NCBI GenBank assembly: GCA_938041035.1
Contig: CALHYX010000062.1
Span: 1 to 46,521, forward strand
Length of the DNA stretch: 46,521 bases
Direction: 5' to 3'
Source: an uncultured Acidimicrobiales bacterium
GTDB taxonomy: Bacteria; Actinomycetota; Acidimicrobiia; Acidimicrobiales; SHLQ01
Shown: positions 33,549 to 43,570 of the stretch, piece by piece
Numbering within the stretch: position 1 is the first letter of the stretch
Layout: every line of letters begins with the position of its first letter
Program-made: the position numbers and the translations under genes
Notes under the pieces: model-generated
Told to the model about the DNA's origin: nothing
What the model saw: the letters and a program-made list of their open reading frames with translations, nothing else
Database searches by the model: none

Positions 33549-34733
33549 CTATACGGGCTGGAGGAGGGCCTTGGCGTTGTCGCGCATGATCTTGCGCACG
33601 TCATCGTCGCCGAACGACGAGATGTCGTTGATGTAGGCGGTTGGTTCGGCCAGCCCTTCGGCGTGCGGGTAGTCGCTGCCGAACAAGAGGTGGTCGGTGC
33701 CGAGGAACTCGGCCAGGGCGTGCATGTCGTCCTCGTAGTACGGCGACACCCACACGTGTCGTTTGAACGTCTCGATCGGATCCTCGGTGAAGGCGTGCGG
33801 CATTTTGGCGAATGTCTTCTTCAACTCGCCGAACAATTTGGGTACGAACGCGGCACCGTTTTCGATCGACGCGATGCGCAGGCGGGGGAAGCGATGGAAC
33901 AGGCCGTGGCACACCATGGCGGCGAAGGTGTCGCCGATCTGGCGGTCGCTGGTCGCGATGCTGCGAAACGGCGACATGCGAAACGCCTCCATCTCCTTGG
34001 CCGGCTCCCACATGTTCACGTAGGCACTCTGGCCGCCGTCACCGCCGTGGATGCCGACGGTGATGCCGGCCTCGGCGATGCGGGCCCACACCGGGTCGTA
34101 CCGCTCGTTGGCCGGCGAGAGGGATCCGGTCTCGGTCGGAACCGGGCCGGGCACCATGACGACGATGCGGGCCCCCTGGTCGATCGCCCACTCGACCTCG
34201 GCGGCACCGAGTTCGGGGTCGGCCATCGAGATCATCGGGGCGGCGAAAATGCGGTCCTGGTAGGCGAAGCCCCAGTCTTCGGCCAGCCACCGGTTGAACG
34301 CGCGGAACGAGGCGTGCACCGCCTCGATGTCGTGGGCGAGCGACTGCTGCATGCCGACGCCGAGCGTGGGGAAGAAATAGGCGCCCTCGAGCCCCTGCGC
34401 GTCCATCAGGGCCAACCGCTTGTCGCGATCCTGGTATTCGGGGTGCTCGCCGAGGGGATCGAGGTCGCCGAACATCTCCTTGATGTCGAGCCCCTTTTCG
34501 TTCCGGCCGCGGAAGTAGTCGTCGAGGCTGCCGGGGCGGGCGATTGGATCCCAGGTCGGATTCGGAATGAACCGGTTGATCTGTCCACCGACGAGCAGTC
34601 GCTTGCGGCCGTTGATCTCGGCCCACTGCATGCAGCGCTTCGCCATCTTGGGATCGATGTGGCGGGTGAATGCGTCCTCGGCCTCGTAGTAGTGGTTGTC
34701 GGCATCGAACGCCGGGAAATCGACGTGGCTCAT
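33549..34733 (-). CDS. Amidohydrolase-2 family protein
   Basis: 394 residues. ATG 34733 follows GGGGGAAGCTT; the frame extends upstream but that part has no similarity. It opens AFDADNHYYEAEDAFTRH, the DxDxH form of the metal site seen in actinobacterial members, continues with FFPTLGVGMQQSL, GIHGGDGGQSAY, ENGAAFVPKLFGELKKTFAKMP and LLFGSDYPHAEGL (the Asp of the GSDYPH motif). Relatives hydrolyse or decarboxylate aromatic and other carboxylic acids. It is first of a two-gene operon with the shorter paralogue, and its start is 55 bases from the divergent sodX start. Confidence 0.86.
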   Translation of the reverse strand: MSHVDFPAFDADNHYYEAEDAFTRHIDPKMAKRCMQWAEINGRKRLLVGGQINRFIPNPTWDPIARPGSLDDYFRGRNEKGLDIKEMFGDLDPLGEHPEYQDRDKRLALMDAQGLEGAYFFPTLGVGMQQSLAHDIEAVHASFRAFNRWLAEDWGFAYQDRIFAAPMISMADPELGAAEVEWAIDQGARIVVMVPGPVPTETGSLSPANERYDPVWARIAEAGITVGIHGGDGGQSAYVNMWEPAKEMEAFRMSPFRSIATSDRQIGDTFAAMVCHGLFHRFPRLRIASIENGAAFVPKLFGELKKTFAKMPHAFTEDPIETFKRHVWVSPYYEDDMHALAEFLGTDHLLFGSDYPHAEGLAEPTAYINDISSFGDDDVRKIMRDNAKALLQPV

Positions 34734-34788
34734 AAGCTTCCCCCTGATGGTCCATCCCGACGATAGGTCGAAACTGGAACGAGTTCTA

Positions 34789-35094
34789 ATGCACCTGCCG
34801 TGGCGACGCGTGCTCGTACAGGGGGACTCGATGGCGCCGACCTTTCGCGCCGGCGACCGGTTGCTCGTGCGCTCGGGTGGGCGGGCGATTCGACCCGGCG
34901 ACGTGGTGGTGGTCGCCGCGATGAACGGTCGGCCCGAGATCGTGAAGCGGGTGTATTCGATGGGGCCGAACCCAACCCGGCCCGACAACCCGGTCGACGT
35001 TCGCGGCGACAACCCCGAACACAGCACCGATAGTCGCACCTTTGGATCGATCCCCCGATCCTCCATCGTTGGCCGCGTGGTTCGCCGCTACTGA
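34789..35094 (+). CDS. sodX: Nickel-type superoxide dismutase maturation protease
   Basis: Small signal-peptidase-like (S24/S26) serine protease, 101 residues, expected to cut the leader from NiSOD so that the new N-terminal His can bind nickel. Catalytic Ser14 is in VQGDSMAPTFRAGDRLLV and Lys53 in EIVKRV. DVRGDNPEHSTDSRTFGSIP is the usual third block. No membrane anchor is seen. ATG 34789 follows a modest GGAACGAG; earlier in-frame ATGs (34747, 34696) would overlap the divergent amidohydrolase. It lies immediately upstream of sodN on the same strand, the conserved actinobacterial and cyanobacterial arrangement. Confidence 0.9.
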   Translation: MHLPWRRVLVQGDSMAPTFRAGDRLLVRSGGRAIRPGDVVVVAAMNGRPEIVKRVYSMGPNPTRPDNPVDVRGDNPEHSTDSRTFGSIPRSSIVGRVVRRY

Positions 35095-35131
35095 GCCGAT
35101 ACCGAGCCCATACTGAGGAGATACCGAGGGG
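35088..35131. repeat. Four 11-bp direct repeats between sodX and sodN
   Basis: CTACTGAGCCG, ATACCGAGCCC, ATACTGAGGAG and ATACCGAGGGG follow each other without gaps, the first covering the sodX stop codon. The period of 11 bp is close to one helical turn. They end 27 bases upstream of the proposed sodN -35, a suitable place for an activator or the nickel-responsive repressor Nur, though the units are not the known Nur box as I recall it. Confidence 0.8.
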
Positions 35132-35158
35132 TCGAAACGATCCGATCCCGGCCAGGTG

Positions 35159-35187
35159 TGGATCGCGCCGGGCGAGGCCGGTAGAGT
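35159..35187 (+). promoter_or_regulatory. Candidate sodN promoter
   Basis: TGGATC (35159-35164), 17-base spacer, TAGAGT (35182-35187); the start would be about 32 bases before the GGGAG ribosome site and ATG 35226. The -10 fits TANNNT; the -35 is weak. Confidence 0.35.
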
Positions 35188-35225
35188 TCGCGGCGTTACC
35201 GCCATCTGCGACTCTGGGAGATCCC

Positions 35226-35636
35226 ATGATCAACACCGTCCTCCGCTTCATCGACCGGTTCTCGGCGCCGACCGTTGTGGCCGCGCACTGCGATCTCCCG
35301 TGTGGCGTGTACGACCCGGCCCAGGCCCGCATCGAAGCCGAGTCGGTGAAGGGTTGCATGGAGAAGTACGCCGCCAGCGACGACCACGACTTCCAGGGTC
35401 GCGCCATCGCGATCAAAGAAGAGCGGGCGGAGATGGTGAAGCATCACCTCTGGGTGCTGTGGACCGACTATTTCAAGCCCGAGCACACCGAAGCGCACCC
35501 CAACCTGCACGACCTGTTCTGGAAGGCGACCAAGCTCGCCGGTCAGGCCAAGAAGACCACCGACGTGGCCGTCGCCGACGAACTGCTCGGCGCCATCGCC
35601 GAGATCGACACCATCTTCTGGGAGACCAAGAAGTAG
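35226..35636 (+). CDS. sodN: Nickel superoxide dismutase
   Basis: Dismutates superoxide to oxygen and peroxide; hexameric enzyme. 136 residues as precursor. The nickel-hook HCDLPCGVY starts at residue 21, so cleavage after AA-20 exposes His1, Cys2 and Cys6, the three nickel ligands. The 116-residue mature form has the usual length. The four-helix bundle motifs YDPAQARIEAESVKGCMEKY and HHLWVLWTDYFKPEHTEAHPNLHDLFWKATK are typical. The ribosome site is GGGAG (35216-35220). Maturation depends on the adjacent sodX product. A strong terminator follows. Confidence 0.97.
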   Translation: MINTVLRFIDRFSAPTVVAAHCDLPCGVYDPAQARIEAESVKGCMEKYAASDDHDFQGRAIAIKEERAEMVKHHLWVLWTDYFKPEHTEAHPNLHDLFWKATKLAGQAKKTTDVAVADELLGAIAEIDTIFWETKK

Positions 35637-35696
35637 GTCACCGACCGCCCGGTCGCGGGCGGACATGTCCAACCGGCAGGTCATCACCGAACGTCT

Positions 35697-35743
35697 GACC
35701 GACGGCTCGGGTCTCGTGGGAGACCCGAGCCGTCGGTCGTTTT
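35697..35743 (+). terminator. Strong intrinsic terminator of sodN
   Basis: Stem of 19 bp (35697-35715 with 35720-35738) containing CCGACGGCTCGGGTCTC, loop GTGG, followed by GTTTT. It lies 61 bases past the sodN stop. The rest of the 324-base gap to the next gene holds an AT-richer promoter region and the RNA-like element at 35850-35917. Confidence 0.93.
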
Positions 35744-35849
35744 GGTGTGGTGCCGATAATCGCCATCAAGTTCTCGCCCTTCCCCTGTCTTCCGATCGCG
35801 AAACTCACCACGCATCGTGATTTTCGTCATCAAATTGTCATCGGTCCGT

Positions 35850-35917
35850 GGGCAAAAGGTCCACCAACCGCACGAGCGATGTGCCTATCGTCGGTTTTAC
35901 GGGCGCTGTGTTGCCGG
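35850..35917 (+). promoter_or_regulatory. Possible degenerate c-di-GMP-I (GEMM)-like riboswitch in the leader of the secreted CBM60 protein
   Basis: Elements appear in GEMM order: GGGCAAA at 35850, CGCACGAGC then GTGCCTA at 35870-35887 (compare CGCAAAGC then GGCCTA), and ACGGGCGCTGTGTTGCCG at 35899-35916 (compare ACGGTAGCCGGGTTGCCG). GGCAA and TTGCC can close the outer helix. The first hairpin is short and the A-rich core is altered, so this may be a decayed or false match. Judged by eye only. Confidence 0.25.
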
Positions 35918-35960
35918 TTTCTGGCGTCCGCAACCACTTCTCTCTCGTGAAGGTGTCCCC

Positions 35961-38417
35961 ATGCTGGACCCGACTCAGGCGACCACCCCCAGACGATCGG
36001 CCGCACCGCCGAGACGGACCCGGCGCTTCGGCGTCGGCCGAGCACTACTCGTGCTCGCGGTGCTGGCCGCGCTGACCTCGGCGGTGAACGCGTCGCCGGT
36101 CGCCGCGGCCGCTGATGGCATCACCGTGCGCGCCCGGGGTGTGGCCGGCGCGGAACGCGTCCAACTGCGGGTCAACAACGTCACCATCGGCGACTGGATC
36201 CTGACGACGACGATGGCCGACTACGAGTTCATCCCCCCGACGCCGATCACGACCAACGCGGATGACCGCGTCGCCGTGCACTTCGTCAACGACCTCGCGG
36301 GCTACGACGTCAACATCGACTGGGTCGAGATCAACGGCATCACGTACCAGACCGAGGACATCTGGGTTCGCTCCCGCGGGTCGTGGACGCCGAGCACCGG
36401 CTGCGGCGTCGGCAACAAGCGGTCGGAATGGTTGCACTGTCGCGGTTTCATGCGGTACCCCGTGCCGGTCGGCACGGTCATCGGTGGGTCGACGCCGCCA
36501 CCACCGCCGCCACCTCCTCCGCCGCCGCCGCCCCCACCACCTCCTCCGCCGCCGCCTCCTCCGCCGCCGCCTCCACCCCCACCGTCGGGAACGCCGTCGG
36601 TGATCGTGCGCGCCCAGGGCGTCGCCGGCTCAGAGATTCTCCAGGTGCGGGTCAACGGCACCACGCTCAAGTCCTGGACCCTGGGTACCTCGATGGCGAA
36701 CTACGCCTTCACCCCGACCAGCGCCATCTCGATCAACACCATCGAGCTGCACTACATCAACGACATCATCGGCCGCGACGTTCGTATCGATAACCTCCGC
36801 GTCAACGACGTCACGTATCAATCCGAAAGCCCGGCGGTCGTCTCGCGCGGGTCATGGCAGTCCAGCAGCGGCTGCGGGGAGGGCAACAAGCGGTCCGAGT
36901 GGCTGCACTGCACAGGGTGGATGCGCTACCCGGTCCCGAACGGCACCGTTATCGGGTCCGGCACGCCTCCGCCGCCTCCGCCCCCGCCGCCGCCGCCTCC
37001 TCCTCCTCCACCACCACCACCCCCGCCGCCGGGTGGCGGTGACGTCGTCGTCCGGGCACTCGGTACGACCGGCAACGAACGCATGCAGTTGCGAGTCAAC
37101 GGCACCGCCGTGCGGACCTGGACCCTCACCACCTCGATGGCCGACTACGCCTTCACCCCGGCCACCGCGATTTCGGCCAACGTCCTCGAGGTGCACTTCC
37201 TCAACGACGCCACCGGCTCCGACATGCGCATCGACAAGGCCACGGTGCGCGGCGTCGTCTACCAGTCCGAGGCCGGCTCGGTGGTGTCGCTGGGGTCGTG
37301 GACACCCACCAACGGGTGCGCCCAGGGCACCAAGTTCTCCGAATGGCTGCACTGCGGTGGATGGATGCGGTACCCGATCCCGGCCGGCACCGTGCTGGGC
37401 AGCGGCACACCGCCACCGCCGCCGCCAACGGGGCAAACGTTGAAGTTCGATTCGGCGTGGGAGCTGCCGACCCACCCCACCCCCGCGGAGGTCGACGGGT
37501 ATCTCGACCACCTCGTGGCCAAGGGTTACGACGGCGTGTTCCTGTCGCTGCTCAACCACACCGACGGCCGTATCTACGGCCGGAACGGACTCGGCCAAAC
37601 CCAGGTTCGCTACACCAACGGCCAACTGGTGGTCACGACCGAACACTTCGCCTACATGAACTCGATGCTCGACAAGGCCCACGCCCGCGGCCTGCGGGTG
37701 GGGTTCGTGCCCGTGTGGGGAGCGGCGTACCTCAACCAGAACTGGGGGGTGTTCAGCTGCAACAACGGCTGGCTCGACGTCAACAACGCCAACGCCCTCG
37801 GCCGCCAGATCGGGCAGGCCATCGGCAACCACCCGGCCATCGACTTCTGGATCATGGGGGGCGACAACCTGTGCCACAACGACGGCCAGGTCGAGGATGT
37901 GAACATCTGGCGCAACTTCACCCAGGGCCTGCGCAGCCGAGGGATCAGCCGGCCGTTCACCTACCACACCACCGCCGGCAACACCGACCGTTACGCCCAG
38001 ATCTCGATGTTCGCCACCGAGTCCTGGGTCGACTTCCTCTTCCCCCAGTCGGGCCACTGCGAAGGCGGGTCCCGCATCACCGCATCCATTAACAAACTCA
38101 AAGCGGACTTCGGCAAAGAGGTCTTCATGTCCGAAACCCGCTACTACGAGTCCGGATCCGACGACTGGTGCAGCGCCCATCCCTCCACCGACCGCGTCGA
38201 CGCGGGCGATGTCTGGGACGACGTCACCGCCACCCTGGCCGCCGGCGTGATCGGCACCGCGTTCGGCGACTGGAACCGATGGAACTGGTGCCTCCCGACC
38301 ACGGCGGGCCGTAAGCCCTACGACAACCCGTGCGGGTCGGCCGGGATTCAGACCACGCTCAACACCCCGGGTGAAAACGCCTTCTTCACCGCCATGGCGG
38401 GCGGGCCGCGGCCCTAG
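35961..38417 (+). CDS. Secreted multidomain protein: three CBM60-like modules, polyproline linkers and DUF4038-like C-terminal domain
   Basis: 818 residues from ATG 35961 (GAAGGTG upstream). The signal peptide has an Arg-rich n-region (RRTRRFGVGRALLVLAVLAALTS) with cleavage near residue 50. Three units follow (about 52-178, 212-335, 361-483). Each has a calcium-dependent xylan-binding CBM60-like domain (VRARGVAG.E..QLRVN.....W, ADYEF/ANYAF/ADYAF, V.F.ND..G.D..ID) and then a conserved SEWLHC block (155, 312, 460) with two Cys. Linkers are runs of 30, 22 and 6 prolines. Residues 490-818 resemble the DUF4038/GH140 apiosidase-type barrel (FDSAWELPTHPTPAEVDGYLDHLVAKGYDGVF, DFWIMGGDN at ~629-636, EVFMSETRYYES). 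It is probably an exported polysaccharide-degrading or binding enzyme; catalytic residues are not certain. Confidence 0.85.
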   Translation: MLDPTQATTPRRSAAPPRRTRRFGVGRALLVLAVLAALTSAVNASPVAAAADGITVRARGVAGAERVQLRVNNVTIGDWILTTTMADYEFIPPTPITTNADDRVAVHFVNDLAGYDVNIDWVEINGITYQTEDIWVRSRGSWTPSTGCGVGNKRSEWLHCRGFMRYPVPVGTVIGGSTPPPPPPPPPPPPPPPPPPPPPPPPPPPPPPSGTPSVIVRAQGVAGSEILQVRVNGTTLKSWTLGTSMANYAFTPTSAISINTIELHYINDIIGRDVRIDNLRVNDVTYQSESPAVVSRGSWQSSSGCGEGNKRSEWLHCTGWMRYPVPNGTVIGSGTPPPPPPPPPPPPPPPPPPPPPPGGGDVVVRALGTTGNERMQLRVNGTAVRTWTLTTSMADYAFTPATAISANVLEVHFLNDATGSDMRIDKATVRGVVYQSEAGSVVSLGSWTPTNGCAQGTKFSEWLHCGGWMRYPIPAGTVLGSGTPPPPPPTGQTLKFDSAWELPTHPTPAEVDGYLDHLVAKGYDGVFLSLLNHTDGRIYGRNGLGQTQVRYTNGQLVVTTEHFAYMNSMLDKAHARGLRVGFVPVWGAAYLNQNWGVFSCNNGWLDVNNANALGRQIGQAIGNHPAIDFWIMGGDNLCHNDGQVEDVNIWRNFTQGLRSRGISRPFTYHTTAGNTDRYAQISMFATESWVDFLFPQSGHCEGGSRITASINKLKADFGKEVFMSETRYYESGSDDWCSAHPSTDRVDAGDVWDDVTATLAAGVIGTAFGDWNRWNWCLPTTAGRKPYDNPCGSAGIQTTLNTPGENAFFTAMAGGPRP
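36495..36584 (+). repeat. 30-codon polyproline tract
   Basis: Thirty consecutive Pro codons using all four CCN codons in mixed order (CCG, CCA, CCT, CCC), which argues for selection on the protein rather than simple nucleotide slippage. It joins the first and second CBM60-like modules as a rigid, extended spacer. Translation would need EF-P. Confidence 0.95.
36966..37031 (+). repeat. 22-codon polyproline tract
   Basis: Twenty-two consecutive Pro codons, again of mixed CCN type, between the second and third CBM60-like modules. The third linker has only six prolines (37410-37427) and leads into the C-terminal domain. Confidence 0.95.
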
Positions 38418-38477
38418 TCGAAGTCGGACGATGGGTTCGTGCGGGCCCGAACCAGACCTTCCCCCGCCGTTGGCCCC

Positions 38478-38483
38478 TACCAT
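38478..38483 (+). promoter_or_regulatory. Candidate -10 element of mutAB-meaB
   Basis: TACCAT, then 7 bases to GTG 38491, fits a leaderless start; no convincing -35 is visible. There is no well-spaced ribosome site, which supports a leaderless mRNA. Confidence 0.35.
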
Positions 38484-38490
38484 TGGATGG

Positions 38491-40424
38491 GTGAACGAGC
38501 AGCCATCGACGAATCCGCCAAACGAACGGCTAACGCTGGGTGCCGCCTTTGCCCCGGCCGACCATGAGGCGTGGCGCGCCGCGGCCGAGAAGGCCCTCCG
38601 GGGTAAGCCGGTCGAATCGCTGATCACCGAGACCATCGATGGGGTTTCGATCGACCCCCTCTACACCGAAGGCCCCGGCGTCGCCGCCGGCGTCCCCGGC
38701 GCCGCCCCCTTCGTGCGGGGCGCGACACCGACCGGGGGAGTGCTCGGCGGCTGGGACGTGCGCCAGCACTTCGCCCAGACGGACCCAGCCGCGCAGAACG
38801 CGGCGATCCTCGACGGGCTCGAGCGCGGTGTCACCTCGGTCTGGGTCCGCACCGATGAACCCGGCGACCTCGAACGGATTCTCGAAGGCGTGCTGCTCGA
38901 CCTCGCTCCCGTCGCCCTCGACGCCGGTCACGCAACCGAACACGTCGCCCGAGCCCTGGTGTCGCTGTGGCAGGACGGCGACCATGACCCCGCGACGATC
39001 CGAGGGTCGTTTCGGGCCGACCCCCTCGGACGCCTGGCTCGCACCGGCGGGCTCCGTTCCGACCTCGCCCACAGCTACGAGCACCTGGTGGGCCTGGTGA
39101 CGATGTCGGCGAGCCTGTTCCCGCAGGTTCGTTCGGTGGCCGTCGACGCCACCGTCTACGCCGACGCCGGCGCCACCGAGGTGCAAGAGCTCGCCTATTC
39201 CATCGCCACCGGCGTCGCCTACCTACGAGCACTCGTCGACGGTGGGCTCGCCATCGACCAGGCCGCGCGGGAAATCGAGTTCACCTACGCTGCGTCGGCG
39301 GACCAGTTCGCCACCATCGCCAAGCTTCGCGCCGCGCGCCGCCTGTGGGCGCGGGTGGGCGAGGCCAGCGGCATCGCCGCCGGCGCCGCTCAACGCCAGC
39401 ATGCGGTGACCTCCCGGTCGATGCTCACCCGCCACGATCCCTGGGTGAACCTGCTCCGCACCACGATCGCGTGCTTCGCCGCCGGCGTGGGCGGGGCCGA
39501 GTCGGTTACCACCCGGGCTTTCGACGCTGCGATCGGTGCCGCCGACGAGATCGCCCTCCGCCTCGCCCGCAACACCCAACTCCTGCTCATCGAAGAGTCA
39601 AACCTTGCCCGCGTGATCGACCCGGCCGGCGGTTCCTGGTACGTCGAATCGCTCACCGACGACTATGCCCAGGCCGCATGGTCGCTGTTTCAGAGCATCG
39701 AGGCCGCCGGCGGCTTCGCCCAGCATCTCACCGGTGGAGCGGTGGCCGAGGAGGTCGGCGCGTCGGTCGCGGCGCGCCGGGCCGCGGTCGCGACTCGTCG
39801 GCAACCGATCACCGGGGTCAGCGAGTTCGCCGACCTCGATGAGGAGGCGCTCGATCGCCCGGCGGCTCCGGCCCCTCGGGGCGTGCCGGCCGACGCCAAG
39901 CTCACGATCGAACCCATCGCCCCGTATCGACCCAGCAGCGCGTTCGAGGAGCTCCGCGACGCGGCCGCCGGTCACGACAGCGCCACGATCTTCCTGGCCA
40001 ACCTCGGACCCCTCGCCGCCCACACCGCCCGAACTTCGTGGAGCGTGAACTTCTTCGCCGCGGGTGGGATTCGGGCCGTCGACGCCGGGAGTTTCTCCTC
40101 CCCCGAGGACGCCGAAAAGGCCTACCGCGCCAGCGGCTGCCGGGCCGCCGTACTGTGCTCGTCGGACGAGCTGTACCTCCAGCACGCGGTCGCCACCGCA
40201 AAGGCACTCAAACGGGCCGACGCGACCCTGGTGCTACTGGCCGGGAACCCCGGCGAACGCAAAGTCGCCTACGCCGGCGCCGGAATCGATGGCTTTGTGC
40301 ACGTGGGCTCCGACGCTGTCGCCGTACTCCAGTCGCTCCACCGACTGCTGGGACTCACCCCGGATGAACCCGAACCGGCGGGCGCCGCGGCATCGGCAAC
40401 CCCGGCGGCTGAGGAGGCCTCCCG

Positions 40425-40428
<4 letters not shown>
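38491..40428 (+). CDS. mutA: Methylmalonyl-CoA mutase small subunit
   Basis: Non-catalytic partner of the heterodimeric mutase, 645 residues. GTG 38491 is chosen since it gives [27 protein letters not shown]; in-frame ATGs upstream (38371, 38431) add unlikely sequence. The TIM-barrel domain is present ([77 protein letters not shown]). The C-terminal cobalamin-type fold lacks the DxHxxG base-off His (segment [21 protein letters not shown]), as expected for the small chain. It ends in an Ala/Pro/Glu tail and overlaps mutB by ATGA. Pathway: propionate, odd-chain fatty acid and branched-chain amino acid catabolism to succinyl-CoA. Confidence 0.96.
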
Positions 40429-42583
<2,155 letters not shown>

Positions 42584-42587
<4 letters not shown>

Positions 42588-43561
42588 CGCCATCGGTCGA
42601 CGAACTCGTCGCCGGTGTTGCCTCGGGTGACCGGGCGCTCATCGGCCGGGCGATCACCCTGGTGGAAAGTAGCCGGGAGGAGCACCGGGGCGACGCCGAT
42701 GACCTGCTGCGGGCGCTCGTCCCGCACTCGGGGGCCGGTCACCGGGTAGGCATCACCGGGGTACCCGGTGTGGGAAAGTCAACGTTCATCGAGGCGCTCG
42801 GCACGAGCCTGACCGCCGCCGGGCGTCGGGTGGCGGTGTTGGCGGTCGACCCGACCAGCAGCCGTACCGGCGGCAGCATTCTGGGCGACAAGACCCGCAT
42901 GCCCCAGCTGGCGGCGGACCCCGATGCGTTCATCCGACCCTCGCCGTCTTCGGGCACGCTGGGCGGGGTTACCCGGTCGACCCGGGAGTCGATCGTGGTG
43001 CTCGAAGCCGCCGGATACGACGTCGTGCTGGTCGAGACGGTTGGGGTCGGTCAGAGCGAGACGATGGTGCACGGCATGGTCGACATGTTCGTGGTGCTGA
43101 TGTTGGCCGGCGCGGGCGACGAACTGCAGGGCATCAAAAAGGGGGTGCTCGAACTTGCCGACCTGCTGGCGGTGAACAAAGCCGATGGCGACAACGATGG
43201 GCGGGCTCGAGCGGCGGCGCGCGATTACCAGGGCGCCCTGCGACTGTTGGAACCCTCCAGCCCGAACTGGACGCCTCCGGTACTGACCTGCAGTGGATTG
43301 CACGGCACCGGTCTCGACGAGCTGTGGGCCGAGGTGGAACGCCACGGCGAGACCATGCGCAGGTCCGGTGAATGGGAGGCCAAGCGTCAGGCGCAGCAGT
43401 TGGCGTGGATGTGGTCGATGGTCGACGGTCGCCTGATCGAACGACTGCGGCGTGACGACGCGGTGGCCGCCCTCGTGCCCGCCATCGAGGCCGACGTGCG
43501 CTCAGGCTCCTTGTTCCCCACCGCGGCCGCCGAGCGGCTGCTCCGGGCGTTCGGCTCCTGA
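42584..43561 (+). CDS. meaB: Methylmalonyl-CoA mutase-associated GTPase MeaB
   Basis: G3E-family P-loop GTPase that protects and reloads the mutase with adenosylcobalamin, 325 residues. GTG 42584 overlaps the mutB stop by GTGA. Motifs: [12 protein letters not shown] (P-loop, 59-67 region), [19 protein letters not shown] (switch I, family-specific), [12 protein letters not shown] (switch II/Walker B) and AVNKADGDN (NKxD). The C-terminal dimerisation helices end LLRAFGS. It completes the mutAB-meaB operon. Only 9 bases separate its stop from that of the convergent HTH-citrate synthase. Confidence 0.96.
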
Positions 43562-43570
43562 ACCAGGCCG

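Noticed and set aside
33174..34766. A 530-codon plus-strand frame opposite both amidohydrolase genes
   Set aside because: No recognisable motif; the minus strand has two family members with ribosome sites.
36495..37031. Polyproline tracts as simple slippage repeats or sequencing artefacts
   Set aside because: Codons are mixed (CCG, CCA, CCT, CCC) and the frame stays open through three separate tracts.
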